Below are positions 1-12,100 of a DNA stretch of 64,000 nucleotides, one piece after another (the first letter of the stretch is position 1; every line of letters begins with the position of its first letter). The stretch is from assembly GCA_020698575.1 (NCBI GenBank), contig CM036240.1, forward strand, positions 24,577,211 to 24,641,210, written 5' to 3'. The position numbers and the translations under genes were made by a program. The notes under the pieces were generated by a model. That model was not told the origin of the DNA. It saw only the letters and a list, made by a program, of their open reading frames with translations, and did not search any database. Source of the DNA: Bostrychus sinensis (lineage: Eukaryota > Chordata > Actinopteri > Gobiiformes > Eleotridae).

Positions 1-174
1 TCGAGTGGGGGACGGAGATAGCGCTCCTGCCCAGCGCTGATTAGAGAATTAAAAAGACACAGCTGACATTGACTGCGGCGGAGAGAGGCCACAATCACAA
101 TTAAATGTGTTAAGTGTAGGCTGATTTTAGAAGGGCATATGCAGAGAGCAGGTGTGAGGGCCAGAAATGTGTGG

Positions 175-250
175 TCAGTGTAGAAATATGTGGGGGAGGT
201 AAAGGTGGGGTAGGCAGGATTTACATGGACTGATCTACAAGTTGAAGGCA
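175..250 (+). repeat. Dispersed repeat, copy 1 (partner at 1585-1700)
   Basis: The segment from GTAGAAATATGTGGGGGAGG through CTACAAGTTG is repeated with few differences at about 1637-1697. Both copies end in the same ATCTACAAGTTG word and share the GTAGGCAGGATTTA-like core. The family is not identified. Confidence 0.6.
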
Positions 251-504
251 AAAAGGGACTAGAGATGGAAATTAGCCTTAGGCTATAATCTCACATATTT
301 ACATGTCAAATGTTCATTAATATGTATTGTCCCTTTATAAATAAACAAAGATAAAGATAAAATAAAAAGTGGAATTCTAATTCAATTAAAGCACCATATT
401 CAGAGAGTACTTCATTATTTTACATTACTTAAAGTCTCACATGAAAGCTGAGAAAAAATATGAGCATGATTAATTTAAATCTAATCTAGTTTTTTCAGGG
501 TTTG

Positions 505-690
505 TTTTCAGAAGGTAACATGTCCCCACAAGGCTACCATAGGTGCTCACTGGAAAAGATGAATGGGATTTTAATCTGTTATGTCACCACTAGATGCCGC
601 CAAATCTACACACTTTGAGACAAATGCAAAACTATTCATGAGAAATTATACATCATTGTTGTGAAACATAGTGCAAAATAAATGATTTTA
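505..690 (+). repeat. Dispersed repeat with CTACCATAGGTG core, copy 1
   Basis: Shared words with 2720-2905 occur in the same order: AGGGTTTGTT, CCCCACA, CCAT.GGTG, CACTAGATGCC, AAA.CTACAC and TAGTGCAA. The partner shows the same layout, and a shorter piece recurs at 51525-51580 (GCAGGGCTACCATAACTGTCC). The family is not identified. Confidence 0.55.
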
Positions 691-1300
691 GTATTGGTTA
701 TGGGCCCAAGGTGTGTCCCTAGTTTGACCCAATGGGGTTTCTGCCCCCTTTTATTTGTTGACTAAATTATCTCTGCATTTCTTAAACCTATGTGTATACT
801 AAGAGACAAAACTGAAAACTTGCCTACCCCTCCTTTACTTGCAGTTTTCCCTGAGCCATATTACAATGTTCTTGTTAGGTTTCAATATTCTTACTCCTGT
901 CCCTGAACAATGCAAATAAACACTGAATAAACCAGGATATCCATTCGAACCAATTTCTTCCCCAAAAAACTCAACTCAATTTTATGAAATTTTTTAAGGT
1001 ATGAAAATAGAAGTTGCTACGATCCCTCCTTGTTCTCTTGCAGAAAGGATTCCTGTTGTCTGAAGTAGTGTTTTTCGTCCCCTATACTTTGAGTGTAAGT
1101 GTTTGTGAAGCGTTTATGCTGATGGAATTGTATGGCTGCTGCCGCGGTGCTCCAAAAGTAAGATTGTATTCTCGGCGGGAGTCCGAACAAAGAGGCGCGG
1201 ATCAGCGGTGCTTTGCTGAATATCTTGTAACCATTAAGACCGCCGAGAACAAAATGGCCTTTTGATGGGAACAAAAAAGATTGAATAAAAATGGTGATTC

Positions 1301-1332
1301 TTTTTTTTTTTTTTTTTTTTTCCCTTTTTTTT
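1301..1332. repeat. Poly(T) tract
   Basis: Twenty T at 1301-1320 are followed by TCCC and another eight T. This is a simple repeat with no retroelement body identified next to it. Confidence 0.9.
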
Positions 1333-1584
1333 CAGCGATAGCATTGCATATCCAACTTTGGGATGAGATGGTTTATGGAGTCAGAGCTTGTGCTAGCACC
1401 ATAGAGGATAGTGTTTGTGATGGAAATAAGATGGATTATAGTTTTTAGGGTTTGAGATCAGTGGCAAAGTATAGGACTGTGTTTATTGTGGTGGGATGGA
1501 AAGAAAAACAGATGACAACATGAGTAACATTTGGAAATACTTTGTGCAATAACCACTGATTGTAACTACTTCTACAGAAGCCGA

Positions 1585-1700
1585 GAAACTCTCCACAGCC
1601 GTTGCAGCATATAGCATCTTCCATAGCAACCGTGTAAAAATATGTGGCGGAGTTAAAAGTGGTGTAGGCAGAATTTAAATGAATAAATCTACAAGTTGTA
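1585..1700 (+). repeat. Dispersed repeat, copy 2, running into a TA microsatellite
   Basis: This copy begins with a CACAGCCGTTGCAGC...CCATAGCAAC block, which recurs in diverged form at 2957-3000. It continues with the ATATGTGG...CTACAAGTTG block shared with 181-246. The (TA)n tract follows directly, as is common at repeat tails. Confidence 0.55.
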
Positions 1701-1712
1701 AATATATATATA

Positions 1713-1768
<56 letters not shown>
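1701..1768. repeat. (TA)n microsatellite
   Basis: An almost pure TA dinucleotide run of 68 bp, interrupted once by CTG near 1713. Confidence 0.95.
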
Positions 1769-1770
<2 letters not shown>

Positions 1771-1819
1771 AAACCAGAAAAGTATATTGCTATAATCCAG
1801 CCACAGGGGGTCACAAGCC

Positions 1820-1925
1820 AGTGTTCTCTTTGTGTAGGCCACAAGCCTGGATAAATGAAGAGGGTTGTGTCAGGAAGGGCATCTGGTGTAAAACTTATGC
1901 CAGATCAATATGCAAATTACTGCAC
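1820..1925 (+). repeat. Teleost dispersed repeat, GTCAGGAAGGGCATCTGG family, copy A
   Basis: The words GGTTGTGTCAGGAAGGGCAT and GCCAGATCAATATGCAAAT belong to a very common fish repeat whose consensus I know from many genomes. The same family recurs in the other orientation at 2475-2700, 39065-39235 and 54920-55045. No family name is claimed. Confidence 0.7.
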
Positions 1926-2474
1926 ACATGGACACAGATCATTTGCCATCATGACCCCAGAAAAAAAAAAGCTGGAAGTGAAGAAGTGGAGAAGTGTGAT
2001 GCTCTATTCATTTATGGCTTTATATTGAAACTATAAAAGGCCAAAGACAAGGCGCACATCACCTAATAAGAATACTGTGGAAAAATGATTTTATTTTTAG
2101 TTGTTCAATTCAAAAAGTTAAATATTATATAGATTCAGTCCACACAAGTGAAAAAATATATATTTCAAGCCAATTTATTTCTTTTTATTTAATGATAATG
2201 GAATATTCTTGGAGATACTAAAGTTTGGTATTCATTTACTACCAGCTGTAATCACAGTTAAATTTAAAAAAAAAAAGAAGCTTGAAATATGTCATTCTGT
2301 GTGCTGAATATATAGGCAATATACATATGTTTCACTTTTAAATAAAATAAATGTACTTTTTCACAATATTGTAATTTGCTGATGTACTTCATTATTTGGC
2401 AGCACTTAAAGGTGCAGTGTGATAAAGCCAAACACAGGAAATTGAGTCAATTAATTTGATGTTTTTCAGTTTCC

Positions 2475-2700
2475 CTAGACTTTATTTTCCTCCTTTTTAT
2501 AGGGTTGTGCCAGCAAACAATTTGGCCAAGTTTTTAAGTCAGATGCCCTTCCTGTTGCAAACCAGCCACATACTGCAACTGTAGCCAGTGTGGGTGAAGT
2601 GTCTCTCCAGTATGCAACAGTAAGCACTGGGTCAGAGCAGAAACTGAACTGCCAAACCATCAGTTAGTGGACGACCCAAGTAACCTCCTGCGCCACTGTA
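2475..2700 (-). repeat. Teleost dispersed repeat, GTCAGGAAGGGCATCTGG family, copy B
   Basis: Read on the minus strand it shows AACAGGAAGGGCATCTGAC and ends with a block resembling the GAACC...GGTCGTCC end of the family. It lies about 0.6 kb from copy A in opposite orientation. Confidence 0.65.
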
Positions 2701-2719
2701 GCCGCTTTTAACTAACAAA

Positions 2720-2905
2720 TTTCTAGGGTTTGTTCGTAGCCCCCACAGGACGACCATTGGTGTTCATGCTCACAGGCCCTAAGCAATCATCTATGTCCAC
2801 ACTAGATGCCACTAAAAACTACACTTTTAACTCTTTTGGAGAAATAATTATTATTATTATAATCATTGATGTGGCTCAAACTTTAGTGCAATTCAAAAAT
2901 CTGTC
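2720..2905 (+). repeat. Dispersed repeat with CACTAGATGCC core, copy 2
   Basis: This is the partner of 505-690, with the same words in the same order. It contains a short ATT-repeat (2846-2862). The 98-codon open frame across it is therefore repeat sequence and not a gene. Confidence 0.55.
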
Positions 2906-3769
2906 AAACAGGATAAATGTTTCATTTTTGAATTTGAAATTAATTAAAAAAACTTCACAGATGAAGTTGCTGCAGCCTAAAGCGTCCCCCATAGCAACAA
3001 CAGACTGTAGGCAGCTGCTGTTCTAAGTGAGACCATAGAAATCCTCTGGAGAGACCAAAGTGTTTGTGCATTCTTCCCAGGATAGTGCTGGTGCCATTGG
3101 CCCCACCTAAATCCCACAATCAAGATTATTCATGCACCGCACTGTAGAGGCCCAGCCACTGACGACTTAGTCCCAGTGGTCTGGTTGTGGAGCATTTTGT
3201 TTTTCATAAAGTGGCAGTAAATCTTGTAGGAAAGAATAAGAAAAGCATTTACACTGAAGATGGTGTGGAGCAGTGATGCAGAGTTTACTGGGGCTGTGCT
3301 TGTAAATGAAAATCAGATTGATTGATAATTCGCTCTTATTATCTGGAATAAAGAAACATCAGCAATTAAACAAGGGCTTCAAAATTTACTGTACATGAAG
3401 TGTAGGGGACATGCAAATGAAATATGGGCTAGAGAGTTTAAAGCTCTTTGTTGACAACAACAAACCTGACTTTTAGCTACTAGCCTTTGGTGAGCATGGT
3501 TAAAAAGCTGCAGAATGACTTCATACTGCTGCTAAGCATTCTGAATGCAAATATGTTTTCAGTACAGGGACAGTTTAGTTAAAAATATGCATATTGATGC
3601 CGTTGCTTGTGGTTTCATTTGTTTAGTTTGTTCACAAGATAACTTGGACTTGAACACTTTCAGAAAAGGTCAGTAATGGTGCAAAGATCTGAAACACCAT
3701 CTGGTTCCAGGACTTTTAAAGGATTGTGCACTATTTAGAAATTGGGCCATACAGTAAATAGCTAATAAC

Positions 3770-4045
3770 TCCAGCCACAAGTGGTCAGTAAGCAACAGAA
3801 GTTTTAGTCAGTTCTTTATCATTGTGAAACAGTGGACAGAGTAGTTTGCCCCTGAACCAGTATATGTTCATACGCTTCTTAGGGAGTCAATTTTTTCACA
3901 TTTTTCACAACGTAGATTTTTCCAGTGTTTGTCTATATGGACATTGTGACTTGTGAGCTGAATTGAAGATGCCTGGTTCGAGTCCATGAGCGCTATACGT
4001 TTACCATTGCAAGATGTGCTTTCAGAGTGCTTTTAATTGAAAATA
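3770..4045 (+). mobile_element. SINE-like repeat, second family, copy 1
   Basis: The words CAGTGGACAGAGTAGTTTGC, CCCCTGAACCAG and GGTTCGAGTCC occur in order, followed by TTTACCATTGCAAGATG. The tRNA-like head is interrupted by an insertion of about 100 bp. The same order recurs at 6730-6965 and 40440-40650. Confidence 0.55.
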
Positions 4046-5534
4046 AAGACAGAAAACTGCAGTTAGACATCATGACATGGTTTATATAATCTTTAACTCA
4101 ACCTGGATCTATTTGGTTCTGTGGGGGAGTTTGACACACACTTGTTAGAAATAAGATAGCTTGTATGATATTTCATTAGGTATCACTAAGCATCCTCTTT
4201 GTTGTTGAACATTTGCAGGTGATGTACATTTGTAAAAAATATTAACTACCCTCCTTAAATATGTACAGAAACTCGTCTTCAGTAAAATGCACTGTCAAGA
4301 TCATCAACAACATGGTGCCACTCATCCTTGCGCCCAACCACAGTGTCATCAAACCCAGAAGAGTGGAAATCTTCTTTTAAAACAGGAGACAGACAGCTGC
4401 TGTAAATCTGCAACACCAAAGAAGAAATGCGGCGCCAAAACAAATAAACATATAAATAACCGGCAGCAGTTAGTATGCACCAGGGACTGTGTGGTGAAAT
4501 CCTATGGTTATTATGAAAGCATTATCTCGTATTTTGGAAGACAATAAAATTTTGCCATGTGGTAATTATTGCAATTGTGGTACGGCCTAGCCATACACTG
4601 TGCATACAATAGACCTGAACTGAATATAGAATCAAGATTTGGCCATTTAAGCCTTCATTTGTATGCAGCGATTTCCTTGTATCTTGTAATGACAGAATTA
4701 GTACTTTGATTTATGGCATCCCCAGTCAAGTTAATAACCAGTATTGAGCCATATTAGTGAAGAGTGTCATAAACAGCTTGGAGCAGCTCATAAAGAAGTG
4801 TTTAGGGCTGACAAATTTAATGTCACTCAATCACAACAGGTGACAGTGTACAATATAAAGCCATGTATTTAGAAATGGCATTTCTCATTAAAGATGAATC
4901 CGTAGTGTTAACTCGTCACATCTTTTACTGTACAGTTTATGCCTAATAAAGTGAAACAGTCCGTGAATGTGGAGAATTTTATTGCTCGAGGGATATTGCA
5001 CAAATAAATACATACATCAAGCCATCATCCGTATCTGTACATAAACAAACTCATGAAACAGTTTTATTACAATGCACTTTTTCTCTAACCAGACCACAAC
5101 TCATATTTATATATATTCCAAATTATAGGCAATGGTGGTGTGTAGACCATGTTATACACTGAGGTCATTTTTGAATACAATGTGCATTAAAATAGGACTG
5201 TTTTAGTACTCTATTTAGTATTCTTTAGTATTCTATTTATAAAACTTGACTGACAAGATATTAGCCCTATCTGTAATAGTGTAATAGTGATCTTCTAGTT
5301 CAGTGGTAAATGCTCAACTCACCTCCTTGGTAAACGCAATAAGTCCAACGCAATCAGCAGTATTATAAGTTACTGATATCAGCATTTATTGATGTGGCAG
5401 TTGATGTTAGCCACAAGGTCTAAGGGGAAAGTTTATGTATGGTCCACACTTTCACATCCTTGTACACATAATTTTACCTGGAAGTACTATAGCACATTTA
5501 TTCAATGTTCCCCTATGTATGTAGTTGTTTTTTT

Positions 5535-5700
5535 GTTTTTAAGATTTGTTTAGGCCTTTTTCATGTTTAATGGATAGTGAAGTTGAAAAGTGCCAGGAAA
5601 AAGTACCAGAGTTCAGACTCGAACCCACGCCATGCACATGCACCGCAGCTCCACCAACTGAGCCACACCGCAGTACAATAATAAATAATATTTAAGGCTC
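5535..5700 (-). mobile_element. tRNA-derived SINE, copy 1
   Basis: On the minus strand GTGGCTCAGTTGGTGGAGC (A-box type) and GGGTTCGAGTCTGA (B-box type) are spaced as in a tRNA promoter. They are followed by a body and an end related to AAACATGAAAAAGGCCTAAA. Copies at 24870-25060 and 26330-26525 share this layout. It is a SINE head rather than a tRNA gene because no complete acceptor stem pairs. Confidence 0.75.
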
Positions 5701-5919
5701 AAATAAACTGAAGATTGGGTCCTGACTCTTGGCCCACAGTATGGTAACTTCTTAATTAGGGACATTTTTGTTGTTATATTGGTCCAAGTAAAATTGGACA
5801 TTTAAATCAATGAACTAATGCCCACCATCATGTTTTCATCAGTATTAAGCAAAAGCTAGTTGCCCTTATAGTGAGTGAGTGTATGGACATTTGTAATTGT
5901 ATTTCTGTCAGTCTGGCAA

Positions 5920-6035
5920 CTAACTGTCCACTGTCCAGGGTGTACCCCGCCTAAGGCCCATGGTTACTGGGATTGGTTCCAGTGCCAGCAATCTATAACG
6001 GGAATAAGCAGAATGAATGAATGTTTATTAACCTT
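5920..6035 (-). repeat. Teleost dispersed repeat, ACCCCGCCT family, copy 1
   Basis: CTGTCCAGGGTGTACCCCGC, ACTGGGATTGGTTCCAG and AATAAGCAGAATGAATGAATG match a well-known fish repeat block. Other pieces of it lie at 45775-45930, 53635-53765 and 57880-58055. The orientation label is arbitrary. Confidence 0.65.
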
Positions 6036-6729
6036 GCTATTGCTAAAATCCTTTGTATGACCTTGCTTATGAATACAAGTATTTGACTATTTTATTGCTT
6101 AATGTTGCAGTCCTTTCATTTTATTATGTTTACACTGAGTCCATTATGTGGCATTAAAATAAATCAAATGTCAATGGTTATTACTTTAGAAAATGATCAA
6201 CTATCATGAACCTGACTTTTTTTTTCTTTTATTTCAGACAAAGAACATATTGCCTGTTGAGGTTTGTCTGTGTCTAACATTTCTTATTCCATCCACACTT
6301 CATCATACTGAAGCACTTACAGTTTGATCTCAGGTCCTATTTGCAGTGTCCCACATGGGGCCTGCAGCGGGGCACTTTCTCTCTGTGGGGTCACTCAGTC
6401 TGGACAGGCCTGCATGAAAACAACTGTCAATATGTTAATAGTAAACACGAGGGGCCATTGTGGTTCAAACCCTCTGTATGTCCTGTTTAGTCCCCCGCTT
6501 TCTGCCATAACAGCAATGTGATTGTTGCCATAGAAGCAATTTTATCCATTCATATGCTCATATAGAGATAATTTAAACTGCCTTAAATACCTCCACCAAG
6601 AAGTTTTTTTTTTTCTTCTGTTGGTTTCTTAGCAATATAACAAAAAAAATATGATTTATTTTAGTAATGGGCCAAAAAAATTGTTTTTGGATCCACAAAA
6701 CCGTAGGATTCTGTACCATTGTGATATGC

Positions 6730-6965
6730 ACCCAAGCCAGAAGAAGTCAGTAAAGCAAATGATTAGTTTTAATTAATTCTCTACCACTGTGATATATAAG
6801 GACTTTATTGTCCAATGAGTGGAGCATTTACCCCTGAACTAGAAGATTCACAGTTTAAGTCAACATCCTGGCAAGCACCTTTGCATGATGACAGTGCATA
6901 TGGGGACTTTACAGCCTAAACTGCTTTAAAATGGAACTGTCATTGTGAAGTACAGTTTCAGATGT
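6730..6965 (+). mobile_element. SINE-like repeat, second family, copy 2
   Basis: CACTGTGATATATAAGGACT, GTGGAGCATTTACCCCTGAA, an altered B-box region (AGTTTAAGTC) and CTTTGCATGATGACAGTG occur in the order of the family. The promoter boxes are eroded, so the copy is probably inactive. Confidence 0.6.
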
Positions 6966-6974
6966 GCAGTGTAG

Positions 6975-7135
6975 TGGTTTGTAAATGGTGGAATGTAACA
7001 AAGTAAAAGTGCTTAGTTACTTTACTTAAGTATAATTTTCATGTATCTGTACTTGAGTAAATTTTACAAGGGGTACTTTTACTTTTATTTAACTACATTT
7101 ATGAGTTGGTTTGAAATACAAAGTATTTTGAGTTT
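6975..7135. repeat. AAGTA/TACTT-rich teleost repeat
   Basis: The stretch is dominated by GTAAAAGTGCTTAGTTACTT, CTTGAGTAAATTTTAC and GGTACTTTTACTTTTATTTA. This is a very common fish sequence built on alternating AGTAC and ACTTG words. Short related pieces occur at 34262-34320 and 55305-55360. Confidence 0.6.
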
Positions 7136-8929
7136 TGGGTTAAAATCATGTGTTTTTGTTGTACTCTCATTGTAGACACACAGTACTTAAATATAAAAGA
7201 TGCAGTAAAGTAGTACTTCTTTAGAAACATCCAAATAATATAGACAGAAGACATCACCAAGAGATTCAGTCTCTTCTACTGCACCAGTTTGTTAATTTTA
7301 TCAGTAATCAGCACAATTTTTAAGCAAAATTGCTCACATTTAACACAGTAATGAGTTGTCGAGTATGTCCTTCTGACCTATTCCCAGAATGTTTCATTTT
7401 TGGACATTCTCATCATAATATTAAATGATTCTCCTGCAAGAGGTGCAATGTGCAGAAGGTTTTAAATAAAATAAAATGTTAAAATAAAACATGTGATATG
7501 TATTTAAATCCATTGACTCCAGTTCTGCTTGTATACTTTATAGACTCTTGTAATAACACCATAAGCAAGCCCTGAGATACTTGCGCAAGTGACATGCAGA
7601 GAACAGATCATATATGCCCCTATTTTCAGGTACATCTCACTCTTATAGATGTGCTGAATCTCCCACTGGGTAATTGCCCTACAGACTACACAGATTCCAC
7701 TCATGAGGTGACTCCAAGATCTGTCAATACGACCTACAGACGCCTTTTTTTGTGGCTGGAGCAGTATAGGGCCCTCTTAGGTCTGAGGACAAATGCTGTA
7801 GAGGTTATACATCTGCTGTAGGCACCCACTCAAGTGTCGCTTTTAGAATATTTGACTTTTCCCTTTAACTTGGAGGTCTTTGTAGAAATGGTTGGTACGT
7901 TTCCAAGGACTCCTGGAGTAAGACAGACATAGCCGTGAGGTTTTTCTAAAGCTGTTTCCATTGGCCTGTGTTTACCTGACACTTGGATTGACAGCAGAGT
8001 GATTGGAAATATCCACCATTCACCGCCGTGAGCTCCTGAGTGCACGGAAAGTGCTTTTGTAGTCTGCCTGTAATGGGGCAAGTTTGAATTGAAGGTTGAG
8101 AGAAATAGCCTCACTGCGGTCGCGCACTGTGAGGAACTGACACACCACAAATAATACTCAGAAGTGGAGTCCCGATAGCATCACAAGCACAGAGCAGGGC
8201 ACAATGGCCTGCAGCCTCTCATTTCAATGCAGGTTCACAATGTTGCAATGTGCACAATCAAATGCAGGGGACAAACTTGGTCCACAATTGGCAACAGATG
8301 GAGCCTTGATTGTTTATCTAACAAATTACTAACTTATTAAGAATGTTTTCACGTATAAAAAAACATTATTAAAATGTATTTTGCATATTATATAACACAA
8401 TGTATGCCAAGTTTGTATTTAAAATGCAAGTTCATTTTTTGTCTCATTTGTACTGCCTCCTTATTTTCCAATTTAAGTGATTTTTTTGGCCTAAAATATT
8501 AGAAACATAAATGCTACCACAAACCAACCTGTACCGGGAGCTGTCTTCATCAGTATAATGTGGATGTAGATTAATTCATGAGATTTGATACAACTGATGC
8601 ATGACGTTCCTGACAGAGACAGGTCTCTGCTTAGATTTGAGTAGGCCCTACATTTTAGTCAACTTTCAGAGAGCAACTGACTGTGTCACAGAAGCAGAAG
8701 AAACAATCACGTGTTCAACTAGGTTATTATTCCGTAATAAAAGTATTTTGAGTGTAGTGTTTTTGTTATGAGATGTGTCTTCTGTTCTAACAGTGCGTCT
8801 AACAAACCGTATTACGGCAACCACACAAAAACAGGCTTGTCTAAAACTGAAATCCATAATAAACAAGAACAGGCGGAAGGCTCCAACAAAGGATGATTGA
8901 TATATCGATGGGCAAATGGAAGAGTGGAC

Positions 8930-9152
8930 CGCAAATCCCGGAGCCAATGAAATCTGGGAAGATCGGCGGGATTTCCTTATGTGACGCAAACGCTCCCAGT
9001 CAACAGTGCAGGCCCCACCCTTTGTGTTACCTACCGCCCGTCAATCAAATCAGAAAAATCTGACACTAACTACTGTTGTACAATCAATATAATCTGATCA
9101 TGTACGGTGGCTTGTGACTATCGGGACTGTCCGTTTCACGACAAGTCACGCA
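8930..9152 (+). promoter_or_regulatory. sp3: Putative sp3 promoter and 5' UTR
   Basis: This TATA-less stretch directly precedes the sp3 start codon and is richer in CpG than its surroundings. It contains a CCAAT box (8944-8948), a CRE-like word TGACGCAA (8982-8989) and a CACCC/GC-box-like word GGCCCCACCC (9011-9020) that Sp/KLF proteins could bind, which would allow self-regulation. The initiation site cannot be fixed from sequence. The start codon at 9153 has G at -3, and the first coding exon is only 7 nt before the donor at 9160. Confidence 0.5.
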
Positions 9153-12100
9153 ATGACTGGTATGTAATATCCGTCCTGTTATTCACCAACGTAAGCTAAC
9201 AGCTATCCCTGGCATCCTATGGCTAAATTAGCTCGCTAGCAGGCTACACTGCTGCCTCTTGTTGATATTGCTAATCATCACTAGCACTGCTAGCTCTAGC
9301 AAATCACTTTGCGCTGGTAATTTTAACTAGATGGGTTAGCTTGTTCTTAAAACCATTATTCGTTATTTTGGCGTTCACATCTTACTGTATATCAGTGTAC
9401 AGTTTTTGGAAGAAACCACATTTTGCCGAATTAAGGTAAGTTAGGTATAATTTTTATTGCTAGCTCAAAGTTGCTAGCTTTTGACGCTGTGGCTATGTTT
9501 GGTCCATGTAAACTCAAACGTGTACGTTGGTAAGCTAATGTTAGCTCAGAATGACTTCACTTATATTTATTTTTTCTGCACTGTAGCTCCAGAGCAGCCA
9601 ATAAAACCCGCGGATATGGACGTGGAGAGCAGTCAGAGTGACTTTCTACAACAGGAGGATGGCAGGAGCTCTCAGGTACATACTTCCCGCTCAGCTTTAT
9701 GTTGTGTCGCTCCTCTTCGTGCGAACGTTTTTATTAAACTAGGGCTGCAGCGAGAAGTTTGCACATAACAAACTTGGAAATGGGCTCTTTTTGTTGTTTT
9801 GGACCACTGGGGTGAGTTCCAGTTCCCTCCTCCTTCACTGGGGGTGGTGACAGTACTTACGGTTTACTTTGTTACGACTCTAACTTTAAAGACCTAACTC
9901 ACAGTAGCTGCTCCTCCTAAACTTTGCTCATTAGTGAGTCACATATTTCATCTTGCTTAGATACATTGCCACTCGATCTAAAGCACCCTTGGGTCTTTTA
10001 ATCTTCAAGTAGTCACCTCCACCAGCTGATTAGTTGGTCACCTCTCATAAACTGCCCTAGGTGTAAGAAAATACCAGTGGTTCATCATTTGCTTGTATGT
10101 TTAAGTTTGGAACAAGAGTGCATTCCAGGTAAGTCTGTAACCAGGTACTCCTTTTTTGAGCATTTATTTATATTATAATACATGATGTGGAGAATATTTG
10201 TGCAAACACAACATAATTAAAATCAACATGTTTGGGGAAATAAATGAGAATGTATCAGATTGTTTTATGATTATTGTTATTATTTGCAGACAACTGATTC
10301 AGCATCTTCACAGCTGACTGGGACTGACGAATCTGGGATGATGCAGATCCAAAATCAAGGGATATTAACTTCAAATGGACAGTTTGTTCTTCCTCTGCAA
10401 AACCTCCAGGCTCAGCCAATCTTTGTGACGTCGGGAACGGACACCTCCTCTGCCAGTTCAGTGCCTAACATTCAGTACCAAGTAATTCCTCAGATACAGA
10501 CTGCAGATGGACAGCTGAGCTTCTCCACCTCTGGTGTAGAGGGGACAGCTCTGAGTCAGGATGCCACAGGCCAGATTCAGATCTTACCTGATGGTAGCCA
10601 GGCTCTTAGTGTGGCATCAACTGCAAACATCCTTAACAATAACCAGAGCCTCATATCACAGACTGGTAACGTCCAGCAAATCCATGGGGTTTCTCTCGGC
10701 AGCTCCACCTTTAACAGCCATGGTCAGGTTGTTACTAATGTGCCTGTGGGATTGCCTGGGAACATCACGTTTGTTCCTATTAACAGTGTGGACTTGGACT
10801 CCCTCGGTCTGTCTGGTGCTCAGACTATTGCTACTGGGGTCACTGCTGATGGCCAGTTAATAATGGCCGGCCAGCCTGTGGATGCTTCAGAGGGTCAGGT
10901 CAAGTCAGGAGATCAGCTCTCACAGACACTTCCAGGGAATGACTCGAACACAAATCCAGAGATTTTTGTGCCAACGTCTTCTGCAACGCTACACAATCCA
11001 TCCAACCAATCGGGTCTGCTAACAGATGCCGTCTTGTCATCTGCAGTTTCAGACTCCAACACTGCTCTGCAGGAAAGCTTCATCCAACCAACTCCAGAGC
11101 AAAGCACCCAGGTGTCCTCAGCTCAGCCCATCCTACAGCTGCAGCAGGTGCCTGTTCAGACCACCAACGGGCAGGTGGTCCAGTCTATGGGGGGAGGCCA
11201 GGGTTTGCAGAATGTGCAGCTCATCAACCCAGGAACCTTCATCATTCAAGCCCAAACTGTCACACCGTCAGGGCAGATCCAGTGGCAGACATTTCAGGTG
11301 CAGGGAGTCCAAAACTTACAGAACCTCCAGCTGCCTACAACACCGCCCCAACAGATAACACTGGCTCCTGTCCAGACGCTCTCCCTGGGGGCCAATTCAG
11401 TCATCGGCACAGGACAGATTCCCAATCTGCAGACAGTGACTGTCAACTCAGTGACGCAGGATGCTCAGACGGACATTCCTGGAGGTGCTGTACTTCTGTT
11501 TAAAAACTATACAGACTATTTCTTTAGCAAAACCTGTGCAATTGATCTAAACATAAACAAGTCGCTGCTTTTAGAGAATAGTAAAATCTACATCGTCATC
11601 TATTTATGTGCTGATAAAATTTTTAGACTGACTGTAATTAAGTCATTTTAAAACCACCCAGCACATTACAGTAGATGTCCTGTGTAACAATAATGATTGT
11701 TGAAATGAAAAGTTTAAACATTTGAAAAAAAAGTGTAAGATTAGGCAGCAATATGGCTCAGTCAACTATCAGTTTTTCTTAACTTATTCATACAAATACA
11801 TTATTTTGTTATCAGGGTGTGATTTATGTATTGAAAGCACTTCCCAAAGATAGTGTTAATATAACTTTTTTTTTTCTTTGCTTTTACTGTGCAGACATCA
11901 GGATAAAGGAAGAGCCGGACACAGGAGACTGGCAGCTGAGCACTGACTCCACCCTGAACACAAGCGACCTGTCACATCTGCACGTCAGGATGGCAGATGA
12001 GGACGATCAGCTCGGACAAGAGGGCAAAAGGTTACGCAGAGTGGCGTGCACCTGCCCCAACTGTAAAGAGTCTGGTGGAAGGTGAGTCAAGCCTGTCTTC

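Larger units (their letters stand above)
1..8600. other. Gene-free upstream region, mosaic of old repeats
   Basis: No coding sequence is supported here. The open frames are short, lack splice partners and overlap repeats. Most of the recognisable content is diverged dispersed repeats, listed separately. One CpG-bearing unique patch (about 1130-1270, around TGCCGCGGTGC and CGCCGAGAAC) stands out from the AT-rich surroundings and could be regulatory. The stretch 7500-8300 is also unique-looking but carries no recognisable feature. Confidence 0.6.

Noticed and set aside
4287..4547. 86-codon plus-strand frame with Cys/His/Gln-rich start as a small zinc-binding protein
   Set aside because: Cys and His spacing fits no finger type, there is no exon partner, and the area is repeat-rich. 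Chance is the simpler explanation.
5600..5700. tRNA gene on the minus strand
   Set aside because: A- and B-box words are present, but no complete cloverleaf or acceptor stem pairs. Two diverged copies with the same tail elsewhere show it is a SINE head. The same applies to 24985-25060 and 26430-26525.
7830..8150. 106-codon minus-strand frame upstream of sp3 as an ola1 exon
   Set aside because: The sequence shows no GTPase motif. Although OLA1 is next to SP3 in human, nothing of it is visible in this window.
10260..10289. ATG at 10260 as the start of the Sp3 open frame
   Set aside because: These codons lie upstream of a good TTTGCAG acceptor and do not resemble Sp3. The upstream exons restore the MTAPE start in frame.
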